The position numbers were made by a program, and so were the translations under genes. The notes under the pieces are model-generated. The model was not told the origin of the DNA and did not search any database. It saw only the letters and a list, made by a program, of their open reading frames with translations. From Acidobacteriota bacterium (GTDB taxonomy: Bacteria > Acidobacteriota > Terriglobia > Acidiferrales > UBA7541), in assembly GCA_013289835.1 (NCBI GenBank), contig JABCZG010000026.1, positions 1 to 64,000 of the forward strand: a DNA stretch of 64,000 nucleotides, in the 5' to 3' direction. The stretch's first letter is position 1; each line of letters opens with the position of its first letter. This document shows, piece after piece, positions 15,158 to 22,387 of the stretch.

Positions 15158-16120
15158 CTAGCTGTGCGCCACGCTCGAAGTTTCAATGTCGGCGTACGTT
15201 TGCGCCGGACTGAGATACGTGCGCGACAGCCGGTCGTGCCAGGTGAGTTCGTCTTCATCCCACATGGCCCAAAGAAAACCCAGAAAAAATGCACCCGCGG
15301 AAAGCATGTAGCCAGCGCTGCGGAGAAGCATTTGCCGTGGTGTCGGAGGCTCTCCGGAAAAGCTGGTGACCTGCAAATTGCGAATCATCATTCCGGGAGT
15401 TGTGCCTCCAAAAACCGTGAAAAGGGCGAAGTACTGCAGATAGACGATGGCAAATGTCGTGATGTAGACGGCAGCACTGAGCTTGCTTAACGTAAACTCG
15501 CCGCCGAGCGAACCAAAAAGCATCAGAAACCCGCCGTAGGCGAACAACAAGCAGAAGAGATCGACGATCGCAGCCAATCGGCGATTGTCAATCGATGCGA
15601 CGGGATACAGATTGTCGTCCGACCTGGCTTCCTTCGATTCAGGCCCTGCTGACGCTGAAAGTGTCCCAGCGTCTGGCGGCAGAGAAACATCAATCACCAT
15701 GTGCGATTCTTCTATCTGGCGTTTTTTCGACGGCCGCCCAATGGCAATCGTGAAGGAAAAATCCTCTGCTTTGGGAGCCGGCGGTTCCCCGACTTCGACA
15801 GAAGGACCTGGAGACGCCTTTGCCGAGGTCTCATTGAAAGAAAACCGAGACTGCGCGGCATTGGGAGCAAGCTTTCCCCGCCGCGTACGGTAGACCTCGA
15901 GACGCTGAGCGAGTTCGCCGCGCCAGGCAGCGGCCTCCTTCTGCTCAGGTTTCAACGTCCTGCGGTCAGGAGTGGTTTTGGACGCGAGGTTCTCCCGCGT
16001 GTGATTTATGGTGAATTCTTCCGAGGAAGAGAAATCGGCCGAGAACGAGGATTCACAAAAATTACAGTTCCGTACGCTCGAAGGCAGTACGGCGCCACAC
16101 TGCAAACAGGTTTTTGTCAC
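15158..16120 (-). CDS. RDD-family membrane protein with N-terminal zinc ribbon
   Basis: A 320-residue protein. Residues 5-25 form a CxxC...CxxC zinc ribbon (CLQCGAVLPSSVRNCNFCE). A long polar linker follows, then an RDD domain from about 180: RRLAAIVDLFCLLFAYGGFLML, a central membrane helix, a GTTPGMMIRNLQV motif and a final helix ending WHDRLSRTYL. RDD proteins are poorly characterised, and some act as Na+/H+ antiporters or in transport. The start is GTG at 16120. The zinc ribbon plus linker fusion is a recurrent combination in soil bacteria. No operon partner is evident. Confidence 0.85.
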   Translation of the reverse strand: MTKTCLQCGAVLPSSVRNCNFCESSFSADFSSSEEFTINHTRENLASKTTPDRRTLKPEQKEAAAWRGELAQRLEVYRTRRGKLAPNAAQSRFSFNETSAKASPGPSVEVGEPPAPKAEDFSFTIAIGRPSKKRQIEESHMVIDVSLPPDAGTLSASAGPESKEARSDDNLYPVASIDNRRLAAIVDLFCLLFAYGGFLMLFGSLGGEFTLSKLSAAVYITTFAIVYLQYFALFTVFGGTTPGMMIRNLQVTSFSGEPPTPRQMLLRSAGYMLSAGAFFLGFLWAMWDEDELTWHDRLSRTYLSPAQTYADIETSSVAHS

Positions 16121-16268
16121 CGGTTAGTTTTGCGCTGCGGACGCTTCCACTCCGGTGAGGAGGGAACCTCATAAGATTAACATGCCTGGGAGAAGTCAAG
16201 CAGCTTTTGGGATATTCCTGTGGCGAAAAAGTCAGCAGGGTTGCGGCACCAGGCCGACGGACGGGAGA

Positions 16269-16670
16269 TCAGTTCTCCATTTGCTGCGCGAGCATACCGC
16301 GGCTGAACGCGATACGGCGCTCCAGGGCCACGGCGGCAAAATAGGCGCAGTGGCCGCGCTCCGACTCGGTCCAAGCATGCATGGAGGGAACCATCCGGGC
16401 CAGGGTCGAGCGCAGGAAATTCAGAAGACGAAAGTAAGCGCCGATCGCTTGGATGCTGTTGCGGTCCTCGGGGCGATCAGGACAGAGCCTCAAGAGCTGA
16501 ATGACTCGCGCAAAGTCGTCTCCGGAAGCGGCGCGCGAAATGCCGGTGACGTCCTGCACCTCGGGAGATAGCATCTGCTTCGCGGACGCCGCAATGAGCG
16601 AGCGGCAATAAGACACAAAGAATTGCAGCAGCAAAACGACCGAACAAACGAGAATGAAAGCGGCCATCAT
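16269..16670 (-). CDS. Unknown protein with one N-terminal membrane segment
   Basis: About 133 residues from the ATG at 16670, where ATGATG overlaps the stop of the upstream membrane gene. One hydrophobic helix (FILVCSVVLLLQFFVSY) is followed by a soluble helical part with RLCPDRPEDRNSIQAIGAYFRLL and MHAWTESERGHCAYFAAVALERRIAF. No family is recognised. The overlap suggests translational coupling with the polytopic protein encoded upstream, so the two may act together. Confidence 0.6.
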   Translation of the reverse strand: MMAAFILVCSVVLLLQFFVSYCRSLIAASAKQMLSPEVQDVTGISRAASGDDFARVIQLLRLCPDRPEDRNSIQAIGAYFRLLNFLRSTLARMVPSMHAWTESERGHCAYFAAVALERRIAFSRGMLAQQMEN

Positions 16671-17365
16671 CGCGGCACCACCGCGAGGCGCGAAGGAGTG
16701 ATGCGCGCCTCTTCCGGCAGCTTCCAAAAGGCATAGCACCAGGAGAAGGGCAGGAAGCAGCCAAACAGGGGTGTCAGCATTTCGAAGAAGGAACTCCGGC
16801 TGTGATAGAGGTTTTGTACCGCGAAGTTGGCGGCAAACAGGCTGAAGTACACTCCCATCGAAAGAACCAGTTGAATCAATCTCGTCCTGGTTTCGCGCAT
16901 CTTCAAGATCGCCGCCCACAGGACGTAAGTCATAACGAGCCCCACAAAGTAAAGATTCTGTGAGAGCTCGAGGACGAAGTGCGTCACCAGCTTGGAAGCA
17001 GACTGCTGAACGACAGCATAGGAGAACAGGGCCGTAGCTGAAAGAAGGAACAGAGTGCCGAGCCGGATATAGCGATCAGCGTTCAGCTCGCTGAAGATGT
17101 GGGAGTACAGACTAGCCAGCGCAAAGTACAGCGCGATAGTTAGAAGCGAATCTGAATAGTAATAAAAATACAGGTACTCATTCGAGGTGAAGCCGTAGTG
17201 TCTGACGATGTCGAAACGACCGACACTCACCACCACGGAAGCGGACATGTAGACGTTTAAGAGAAGATAGCGCCGAAGCGCGTTCTTCTTGAACGCACAC
17301 ACCAAGACCCCTGCCTCAAGGAGCGTGCATAGAAGCCAGATTGCGTATTCGTATGGACCGAGCAC
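16667..17365 (-). CDS. Polytopic membrane protein, about seven helices
   Basis: A 232-residue protein with roughly seven hydrophobic segments separated by short loops. Examples are YAIWLLCTLLEAGVLVCAF, LLTIALYFALASLYSHIF, LGTLFLLSATALFSYAVV and LYFVGLVMTYVLWAAIL. The start is GTG at 17365 behind GAGGAAGG. No enzyme motif is visible. It lies 52 bases downstream of the short exported-peptide gene and overlaps the next gene by four bases, so all three may form one transcript. I do not recognise a functional family. Confidence 0.7.
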   Translation of the reverse strand: MLGPYEYAIWLLCTLLEAGVLVCAFKKNALRRYLLLNVYMSASVVVSVGRFDIVRHYGFTSNEYLYFYYYSDSLLTIALYFALASLYSHIFSELNADRYIRLGTLFLLSATALFSYAVVQQSASKLVTHFVLELSQNLYFVGLVMTYVLWAAILKMRETRTRLIQLVLSMGVYFSLFAANFAVQNLYHSRSSFFEMLTPLFGCFLPFSWCYAFWKLPEEARITPSRLAVVPR

Positions 17366-17417
17366 AAAACCTTCCTCACCGTGCCCCGGTCCGTGGTGCT
17401 TAGATCAACTCAGCTAG

Positions 17418-17633
17418 TTACTTCAGCTGCGTTGGCGGCCAAGGCGTTGGTGGCTGCGGTGCTCCGCCATTCTTCGCGAATGTTGGCGGCCATGGCGTTG
17501 GCGGCTGTGGTGCGCCTCCGTTTGCCATGATGACGGTGCCATCGCTGCTGTGCGCGACGACTACCGTCTTCAAGCCCATCGCTCCGACCAAAACAAGCAT
17601 GGCCAGGAGCATAACCGTGAGTTTCCGTGACAT
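17418..17633 (-). CDS. Short exported proline-rich repeat peptide
   Basis: A 71-residue precursor. A signal-peptide-like N-terminus (Lys4, hydrophobic core VMLLAMLVLVGAMGL to about 21) is followed by two copies of NGGAPQPPTPWPPT (residues 38-51 and 55-68) and a short end. The mature part would be about 40 residues, rich in Pro, Gly and Trp. No enzyme domain is possible at this size. A strong ribosome-binding sequence and a credible promoter lie upstream. Possible roles are a secreted signal, a small antimicrobial or a structural peptide. None is shown by the sequence. Confidence 0.7.
   Translation of the reverse strand: MSRKLTVMLLAMLVLVGAMGLKTVVVAHSSDGTVIMANGGAPQPPTPWPPTFAKNGGAPQPPTPWPPTQLK
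17430..17522 (-). repeat. 51-base coding tandem repeat
   Basis: Two units encoding the NGGAPQPPTPWPPT block lie in the exported-peptide gene. The full unit is 51 bases (17 codons) and the second copy is incomplete. The copies differ at several third positions, so the amino-acid sequence appears more conserved than the DNA. Confidence 0.7.
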
Positions 17634-17637
17634 TGTG

Positions 17638-17693
17638 CCTCCCAGGTAGAAAAAACCCTGGGGGCAGTCTATCCTTTAACACACCAATGTCAA
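17638..17693 (-). promoter_or_regulatory. Promoter and leader hairpin of the peptide gene
   Basis: On the minus strand, TTGACA (17693-17688) and TAGACT (17671-17666) are 16 bases apart. The leader then contains CCCAGG (17662-17657) and CCTGGG (17646-17641) as a 6-bp hairpin. The second arm overlaps the GGGAGG ribosome-binding site (17643-17638), so the fold could reduce translation. Confidence 0.5.
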
Positions 17694-17699
17694 GACACT

Positions 17700-18064
17700 C
17701 AGGCGAAAGGCCTGTTCCTAAACGATACACACCAAGCCGCCCCATCGTTTCGATAGACCTTCGCCTATCGGATAGGTGGGACAGCTCTCGAACGTGGCTA
17801 GAGTAGGTTTTAGGACGTTGAGGGTCAACGGTACAGTAGTACTAAGCTTTATAGGACCACATGGCCAGCCGGGAAAAGGGTAAAGTGGGCAGCGAGGCCA
17901 TAATCGGGGCAGGAAAGGAGCTGGGAGTCTGCTCATTCAAGCTGGGCACTCGGAGGACAACAGAGACCAGGGATGGGCGGCAACCAGGCGTCTCCCGAGT
18001 TGCCCCATCTGCGCTAGGCTTGACACATGCACCAGCGAGTCCGTAGCATGAAAAATTGCGCAAT
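17700..18064. other. Intergenic, no gene recognised
   Basis: Contains only a short palindrome CCTATC-G-GATAGG (17764-17776) and chance-like short ORFs before the tRNA. Confidence 0.4.
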
Positions 18065-18139
18065 GCCGGCGTAGCTCAGTGGTAGAGCGAGGGTCTCATA
18101 ATCCCTAGGCCGTGGGTTCGATTCCCCCCGCCGGCACCA
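18065..18139 (+). tRNA. tRNA-Met(CAU), elongator type
   Basis: The acceptor GCCGGCG pairs with CGCCGGC, followed by A and an encoded CCA. The D-arm is GCTC...GAGC and the anticodon loop CTCATAA gives CAT. The first base pair is G-C, unlike the mismatch of initiator tRNA. Two stem mismatches are visible: T-T at the top of the anticodon stem and T-C in the T-stem. A CAT anticodon could also be tRNA-Ile with lysidine, but the CTCATAA loop favours Met. Confidence 0.92.
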
Positions 18140-18395
18140 TTCATTCACGCTAGCATCCATCCACACCAGCGGTAACGATCCCCTCCTAAATCCATCGGTT
18201 ACCTTCCATCAAGATGATGGTCACCAAGATTCCCCCAGTGCTTGCGGGCGGCTTGCACTCGCACGAAACATAACGGCAGACTTGCCAGAAAGTAATAAGC
18301 TCATTTGGCGGAATGCGGGACTGTAAACCAGCCCGGACTGGTATTTACGGGTAAACATCTCCATGAATCTCGGGCCCGAGACCAAGAAGGAAAAG

Positions 18396-19337
18396 ATGAG
18401 CAGATACGCTGGTCGCCCCAGCATCCTGAGTGGGGTCTCCGTCGTTGTTTTCGTCAACCCTGGGGCCGGCGGGGGCCGCGCGCGCCTTTTTGTGCCGCGC
18501 GTGCAGAAGCTTTTCAAATCTTTTCAGGTCCGCGCACGATTTGTGATGGCAGAAAGCGCAGCCGAGCTCGAATCTGCGGCGCGGAATGCCATTGAGCAAA
18601 CTGAGCGCATCCTGCTGGCGATGGGAGGAGATGGAACGTTTCAGGCGTTGGCGAATGCGGCGTTTGGCGCCGATGTGCTCTTAGGTGTCATTCCCGTTGG
18701 AGGAGGCAATGACTTCGCCGCTGCGCTTGGATTGCCAAGCGACCCCCTGAAAGCGGGGGAAGCCGTTCTGCGCGGGCAACCGCGATTCGTGGATCTAGTG
18801 AAGGTCCGCACCAGTGAAGGGCGAACGCGTTTGTATGGAGGCGGAGGAGGAGTTGGACTGGATGCCGAAGCGGCGCGCTATGCGAGTGGCACTTTCCGCC
18901 TTATACCGGGCCGACTCCGATACATTGCTTCGGCCCTGAGAGCGCTGGCGGGCTACCTGCCACTTGATATCTGCCTTGAGTTTCCCGGAAGCGACCTCCC
19001 TCCCTTTGAAACCAAGGCGCTGCTTGCGGCTGCGCTGAATTCGCCAACTTACGGCGCCGGATTGAGGCTTGCTCCTGATGCGACTTTGGAAGACGGGACA
19101 CTTCACGTTGTGTTGATCGAGGATCTCAGCAAAACTGAGGTCCTGAGGCTACTGCCCAGGTTGATCCGAAGCGGTGAACTGCGGACCTCGCGCGTAAAGC
19201 GGTGGCGCGTCCAGCGCGTGCGCTTAACAACAGGCCAACCCACTTTGTTCCACGCAGACGGAGAGATTATCGGTTCGAGCCCCATCGAGATTGAAGTGAT
19301 TCCGCGCGCGGTACGGGTATTAGCCGCCGTGAGGTGA
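18396..19337 (+). CDS. Diacylglycerol/lipid kinase family protein
   Basis: A 313-residue protein of the YegS/DgkB lipid-kinase family. Key motifs are VVVFVNPGAGGGRARL (nucleotide-binding strand), LLAMGGDGTFQALANA (the GGDGT catalytic loop) and LGVIPVGGGNDFAAALGLP. The C-terminal beta-sandwich contains LAAALNSPTYGAGLRLAPDATLEDGTLHVVLI and ends with HADGEII. The ATG at 18396, with AGAAGGA just upstream, is preferred to one at 18363. Members phosphorylate diacylglycerol or related lipids at the membrane; the exact lipid is not predictable here. Confidence 0.92.
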   Translation: MSRYAGRPSILSGVSVVVFVNPGAGGGRARLFVPRVQKLFKSFQVRARFVMAESAAELESAARNAIEQTERILLAMGGDGTFQALANAAFGADVLLGVIPVGGGNDFAAALGLPSDPLKAGEAVLRGQPRFVDLVKVRTSEGRTRLYGGGGGVGLDAEAARYASGTFRLIPGRLRYIASALRALAGYLPLDICLEFPGSDLPPFETKALLAAALNSPTYGAGLRLAPDATLEDGTLHVVLIEDLSKTEVLRLLPRLIRSGELRTSRVKRWRVQRVRLTTGQPTLFHADGEIIGSSPIEIEVIPRAVRVLAAVR

Positions 19338-19551
19338 AATATCGAGGCTCGGTTGAACGATGGATGGCGGTGCTGGACGTGCGCCCATGTCCCGTTACTC
19401 AGGGTGCGCTCAAATCTGCACTCTGTGGTTGCTCGACTAGAATTGAGTTGCTAGCGGTTGTCCGCTCGAAGCAGAGGTGAGGTCATGTACAAACCCGGAT
19501 CGGCAAGAGCAACCGGTGGCCAAGTCTAATACCAACCACAGGTCCCCTGAT

Positions 19552-20376
19552 TCAAGGAGTCGTCTTATGGAAGACCTTGCGGCGGATATCAGGCCAGAAT
19601 TCCTTTAATTCGTTGGACAAGCCGTCGTACAGAATCAGAAAAGCAAACGTTGTCGCATTTCGCGAGGCTGTCCTGTCCGAGGGCACATGGTAGATATTCG
19701 AGATTGCCGCGGCAACGGCATTGCCGACGGATTCGGAGTAATTAAATCGATCGTGCCCGGAATCTGTCCGAGTGACAAAGAGCCGGTTTATACCGTGGTA
19801 CGCGCGATGAATAAAGCGCCCTTTTCCCAACTGGTAATAGCGCGGATCCTCGTGCAGCAAGCTTGGAAAGATGGCGGTGGTCATATAGGTGCCGATGCTG
19901 TTGTCGGCGAAGGATGACCCGTAACGTTTTCCATATGCACCCCATCCTTGTCCCCACTCTTTGGGATTATTTTTTGCTTGCGAGATTGCAGCCAGGGCGC
20001 CGTTAAACGGATATGCGGCCCAATCGAAAACGCTGGCCGTTGCTAACCGGAACTTTTGTCCACTCGTGAGCGGCGGAAGCGCATCGGCATTTTCAACGGT
20101 CCCGTAGTTGGGCAGGACCTCGAAGATGCGGTCATTGACAGTTCCGGTCTCTTTCTCTAGCTTGCTCTTGCCCACTGTGGCATCGGTCTTGTCTTTGTCC
20201 TTATCGCCCGGTGAATCTTTTGGCTTAGATGTCTGCGGATCGGCCGGAGCAGGGCTGGATGGCTGTGAAGGTGGCTCTTGAGCAACTGCCGATGCAACCG
20301 AGAACACTAGTGAGAACAGGACTGAAAGTAAAAAACAAATCTGCATCCCATTTAGTCTGTTCATAAGTAAGCTCAA
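19552..20376 (-). CDS. Exported protein of unknown function
   Basis: A 274-residue protein. Its N-terminal signal peptide is ICFLLSVLFSLVFSVASAVAQ, followed by a low-complexity Pro/Lys/Asp-rich linker (to about 75). A soluble domain comes next with RLATASVFDWAAYPFNGALAA, LHEDPRYYQLGKGRFIHRAYH and NYSESVGNAVAAAISNIYHV. No family name is known to me, but the domain resembles exported proteins common in Acidobacteriota. A TTG at 20376 with AGGAG four bases before it is the best-placed start; ATG at 20364 is an alternative. It is probably periplasmic or outer-membrane associated. Confidence 0.65.
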   Translation of the reverse strand: MSLLMNRLNGMQICFLLSVLFSLVFSVASAVAQEPPSQPSSPAPADPQTSKPKDSPGDKDKDKTDATVGKSKLEKETGTVNDRIFEVLPNYGTVENADALPPLTSGQKFRLATASVFDWAAYPFNGALAAISQAKNNPKEWGQGWGAYGKRYGSSFADNSIGTYMTTAIFPSLLHEDPRYYQLGKGRFIHRAYHGINRLFVTRTDSGHDRFNYSESVGNAVAAAISNIYHVPSDRTASRNATTFAFLILYDGLSNELKEFWPDIRRKVFHKTTP

Positions 20377-20610
20377 TTATCTCCTGAGAGAGGTCTTTTC
20401 CAGCAACAAATGGGATGATGCGGTTTCCAGAATGTTGGGCTGGAGCTTGGATTCTCTCCACACGAGAAAGGTTTCCCCGTCGCAGTAGGATTTTTGCCGC
20501 AGTCCAGCAACGAAAGACGGGAACTGATTCGATGTCCATAGGGGAACTAAGAGAATAGCTGCTGACGAGTTTAGACTTTTGGCCAGCCGAAGTGTTCGTC
20601 TCGGGTCCGA

Positions 20611-20973
20611 TCAGCTCTTTTTCCGGTCGATCTTAAGGTTCAGGTCGATTTCCTTGCGGCTGTCAAAGCTGGAAACGGTACGTGTAGCCGACTTCTCTCC
20701 GTCCTTTTCCGCGTGCACCTCGTAATCGGCGTTCGGATCCAGGCCGCTAAATCGGTAACTCCCGGAGTCGTCCGTGTAACTGCTACGGACAGAATTGGTG
20801 CGCATGTTCTTGAGGAAAACCACGCTGCCGGAGACCGGGTTTTCAGACTTGTCTAGCACGATTCCTTTAACGGTCCGAAGCTGGGCTTCGCGCTTTTTGT
20901 CCTGGGCCGCGCCCGCGGCCGCGAAGAGCAGAAGTGCCGCCAACAAACAATAGATGCGCTGAACCTTATTCAT
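20611..20973 (-). CDS. Exported carboxypeptidase-regulatory-like domain protein
   Basis: A 120-residue protein. A signal peptide (IYCLLAALLLFAAAGAAQ) precedes a single Ig-like CarboxypepD_reg-type domain: TVKGIVLDKSENPVSGSVVFLKN, SSYTDDSGSYRFSGLDPNADYEV and a terminal strand. Such domains are structural and often sit in adhesins or TonB receptors. Here the domain stands alone. It overlaps the upstream gene by four bases, so the two similar proteins are probably co-translated. Confidence 0.8.
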   Translation of the reverse strand: MNKVQRIYCLLAALLLFAAAGAAQDKKREAQLRTVKGIVLDKSENPVSGSVVFLKNMRTNSVRSSYTDDSGSYRFSGLDPNADYEVHAEKDGEKSATRTVSSFDSRKEIDLNLKIDRKKS

Positions 20974-21422
20974 TTCTTGTCCCCGGCAGCGGGTTGCATT
21001 CGGAAAACTACGTTTTCCAAGTTATCCTCGTTCTTCGCGCCGATGGTGCGCGTCTGGTCCGGAAATCCCTTCACGTGGGCAACCATCTCATAGTCTGAGC
21101 CCTGCGGCACGCGAACTGCAAATTCCCCGCGCGAGTTGGTGTAGGTGTCCCAGCGGAATTTCTTCTCGCCGACCCGCCGAATGCGCAGCTCCACTCCCGG
21201 GAACGAAAGAGCTTTTTCGTCAAACACCGTTCCGCGGATCAGGAAGTCATTCGCATGGCTGTATTTCTGTTTGCCGGGCTTGGAAGGATTCGCTGGCGCA
21301 GGTTGCGAATCGGCAGCAGGAGGAGGTGGGGGCGGTGCCGACGGTTCTTGCGCCAAAGTTGCGGCTAACGGGGCAAGAAGCGCAGCGGTAAAGAAAAAGG
21401 TAGTCCACCGTGAACGATACAA
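20970..21422 (-). CDS. Exported carboxypeptidase-regulatory-like domain protein
   Basis: About 150 residues from a TTG at 21422, chosen because AAGGAG lies seven bases upstream and a compact signal peptide (TTFFFTAALLAPLAATLAQ) follows; a GTG at 21488 is possible but has no such site. A Pro-rich linker leads to one beta-sandwich domain: FLIRGTVFDEKALSFPGVELRIRR, NSRGEFAVRVPQGSDYEMV. It is paired with the similar gene downstream by an ATGA overlap. It is a probable periplasmic structural protein; partner unknown. Confidence 0.75.
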   Translation of the reverse strand: MYRSRWTTFFFTAALLAPLAATLAQEPSAPPPPPPAADSQPAPANPSKPGKQKYSHANDFLIRGTVFDEKALSFPGVELRIRRVGEKKFRWDTYTNSRGEFAVRVPQGSDYEMVAHVKGFPDQTRTIGAKNEDNLENVVFRMQPAAGDKK

Positions 21423-21493
21423 CGAGCTGCTCCTTGCGAGTTTAGATTGTGGGACATGCACGGCTGGACGCACAAGCGTAAGGGGCACTTGCG

Positions 21494-21745
21494 TTACTCA
21501 TCGTCATCTTCCTCGTCTTCTTCGTCCTCATCGTCGTCAATGAGGTCGCCATTTTCGCCGGGCTTGGCTTCTTCTTCCTCGTCGTCCTCTTCGTCCAAAT
21601 CGTCGGAGATGAGGTTCAGATGGACGGGATGCGTTTGCGAAACCTCGAGCTCGGACTCGCACTCGGGACAACTCAGGATCTCGCCTTCTTCGACTTCGTC
21701 TTCATCGACATCGATTTCGGCGGAACATTCAGGGCAACGAATCAC
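21494..21745 (-). CDS. LysW-like zinc-ribbon protein with long acidic tail
   Basis: An 83-residue protein. The N-terminal half is a zinc ribbon (Cys4, Cys7, Cys26, Cys29) with CPECSAEI...CPECESELEV, close to the LysW amino-group carrier protein and related ribbons. The C-terminal half is almost only Asp and Glu. LysW normally ends in EDWGE, whose terminal Glu carries the substrate; that ending is absent here. A carrier role is therefore doubtful, and a general zinc-ribbon or chaperone-like role is equally possible. It lies just upstream of the two exported-domain genes. Confidence 0.7.
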   Translation of the reverse strand: MIRCPECSAEIDVDEDEVEEGEILSCPECESELEVSQTHPVHLNLISDDLDEEDDEEEEAKPGENGDLIDDDEDEEDEEDDDE

Positions 21746-21901
21746 GGCTCCATCCTCCGTTGAGTTGTTCGCACAGTGGTGGCATAAGAACCTTCCCCAC
21801 CACTGTGCAGCGTATTATATACCGCAGGGTATGAAGTCAACTCCCGTGCGTGGTGTGGCTGCCAAAAGCACCACTGCGCCATGTCCGCGAGGACCTTACG
21901 A

Positions 21902-22375
21902 ATGGCCTCTTCCAGAGAGTACCCCGAAAGGCCGGTGGTTGGAATCGGCGGGGTGATTATCGAGGACGGGCGCGCGCTTTTAATCCGGCGAGGCAGCGAG
22001 CCTCTCCGCGGTGAATGGTCCATTCCCGGCGGCACGCTGGAGGTTGGCGAAACACTCGAAGAAGGTGTTGCCCGCGAATTACTGGAAGAAACGGGAATCG
22101 TGGTTCGCGTCATCGAGCTCATCGAAGTGTTCGACAGAATTTACAATGACGAGGGAAATATCGCGGAGCAGGCTCACCGCAATCCGCGTTTTCACTTTGT
22201 GATTGTGGACTATCTTTGCGAGCGCATCAGCGGTGAACCGCGCGCGGGAAGCGATGTTACGGATGTGGCCTTGGCGCGTGAAGAGGAACTCGGCAAATTT
22301 CATCTGACGGAAACCGCTACCCGCATTCTGAAAAAAGCGTTCGCCATGGATCGTGCGCGCCGCAAGGCGCGCTGA
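21902..22375 (+). CDS. Nudix hydrolase
   Basis: A 157-residue protein. The Nudix box GGTLEVGETLEEGVARELLEETG fits Gx5Ex7REUxEExGU. The N-terminal part (VGIGGVIIEDGRALLIRRGSEPLRGEWSIP) is typical of ADP-ribose pyrophosphatase or MutT-like members. The ATG at 21902 follows GAGGA by eight bases and is preferred to one at 21881. It hydrolyses a nucleoside-diphosphate derivative; the substrate is not predictable. It ends 12 bases before the convergent DUF4097 gene. Confidence 0.92.
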   Translation: MASSREYPERPVVGIGGVIIEDGRALLIRRGSEPLRGEWSIPGGTLEVGETLEEGVARELLEETGIVVRVIELIEVFDRIYNDEGNIAEQAHRNPRFHFVIVDYLCERISGEPRAGSDVTDVALAREEELGKFHLTETATRILKKAFAMDRARRKAR

Positions 22376-22387
22376 CACTTGCTCCGC

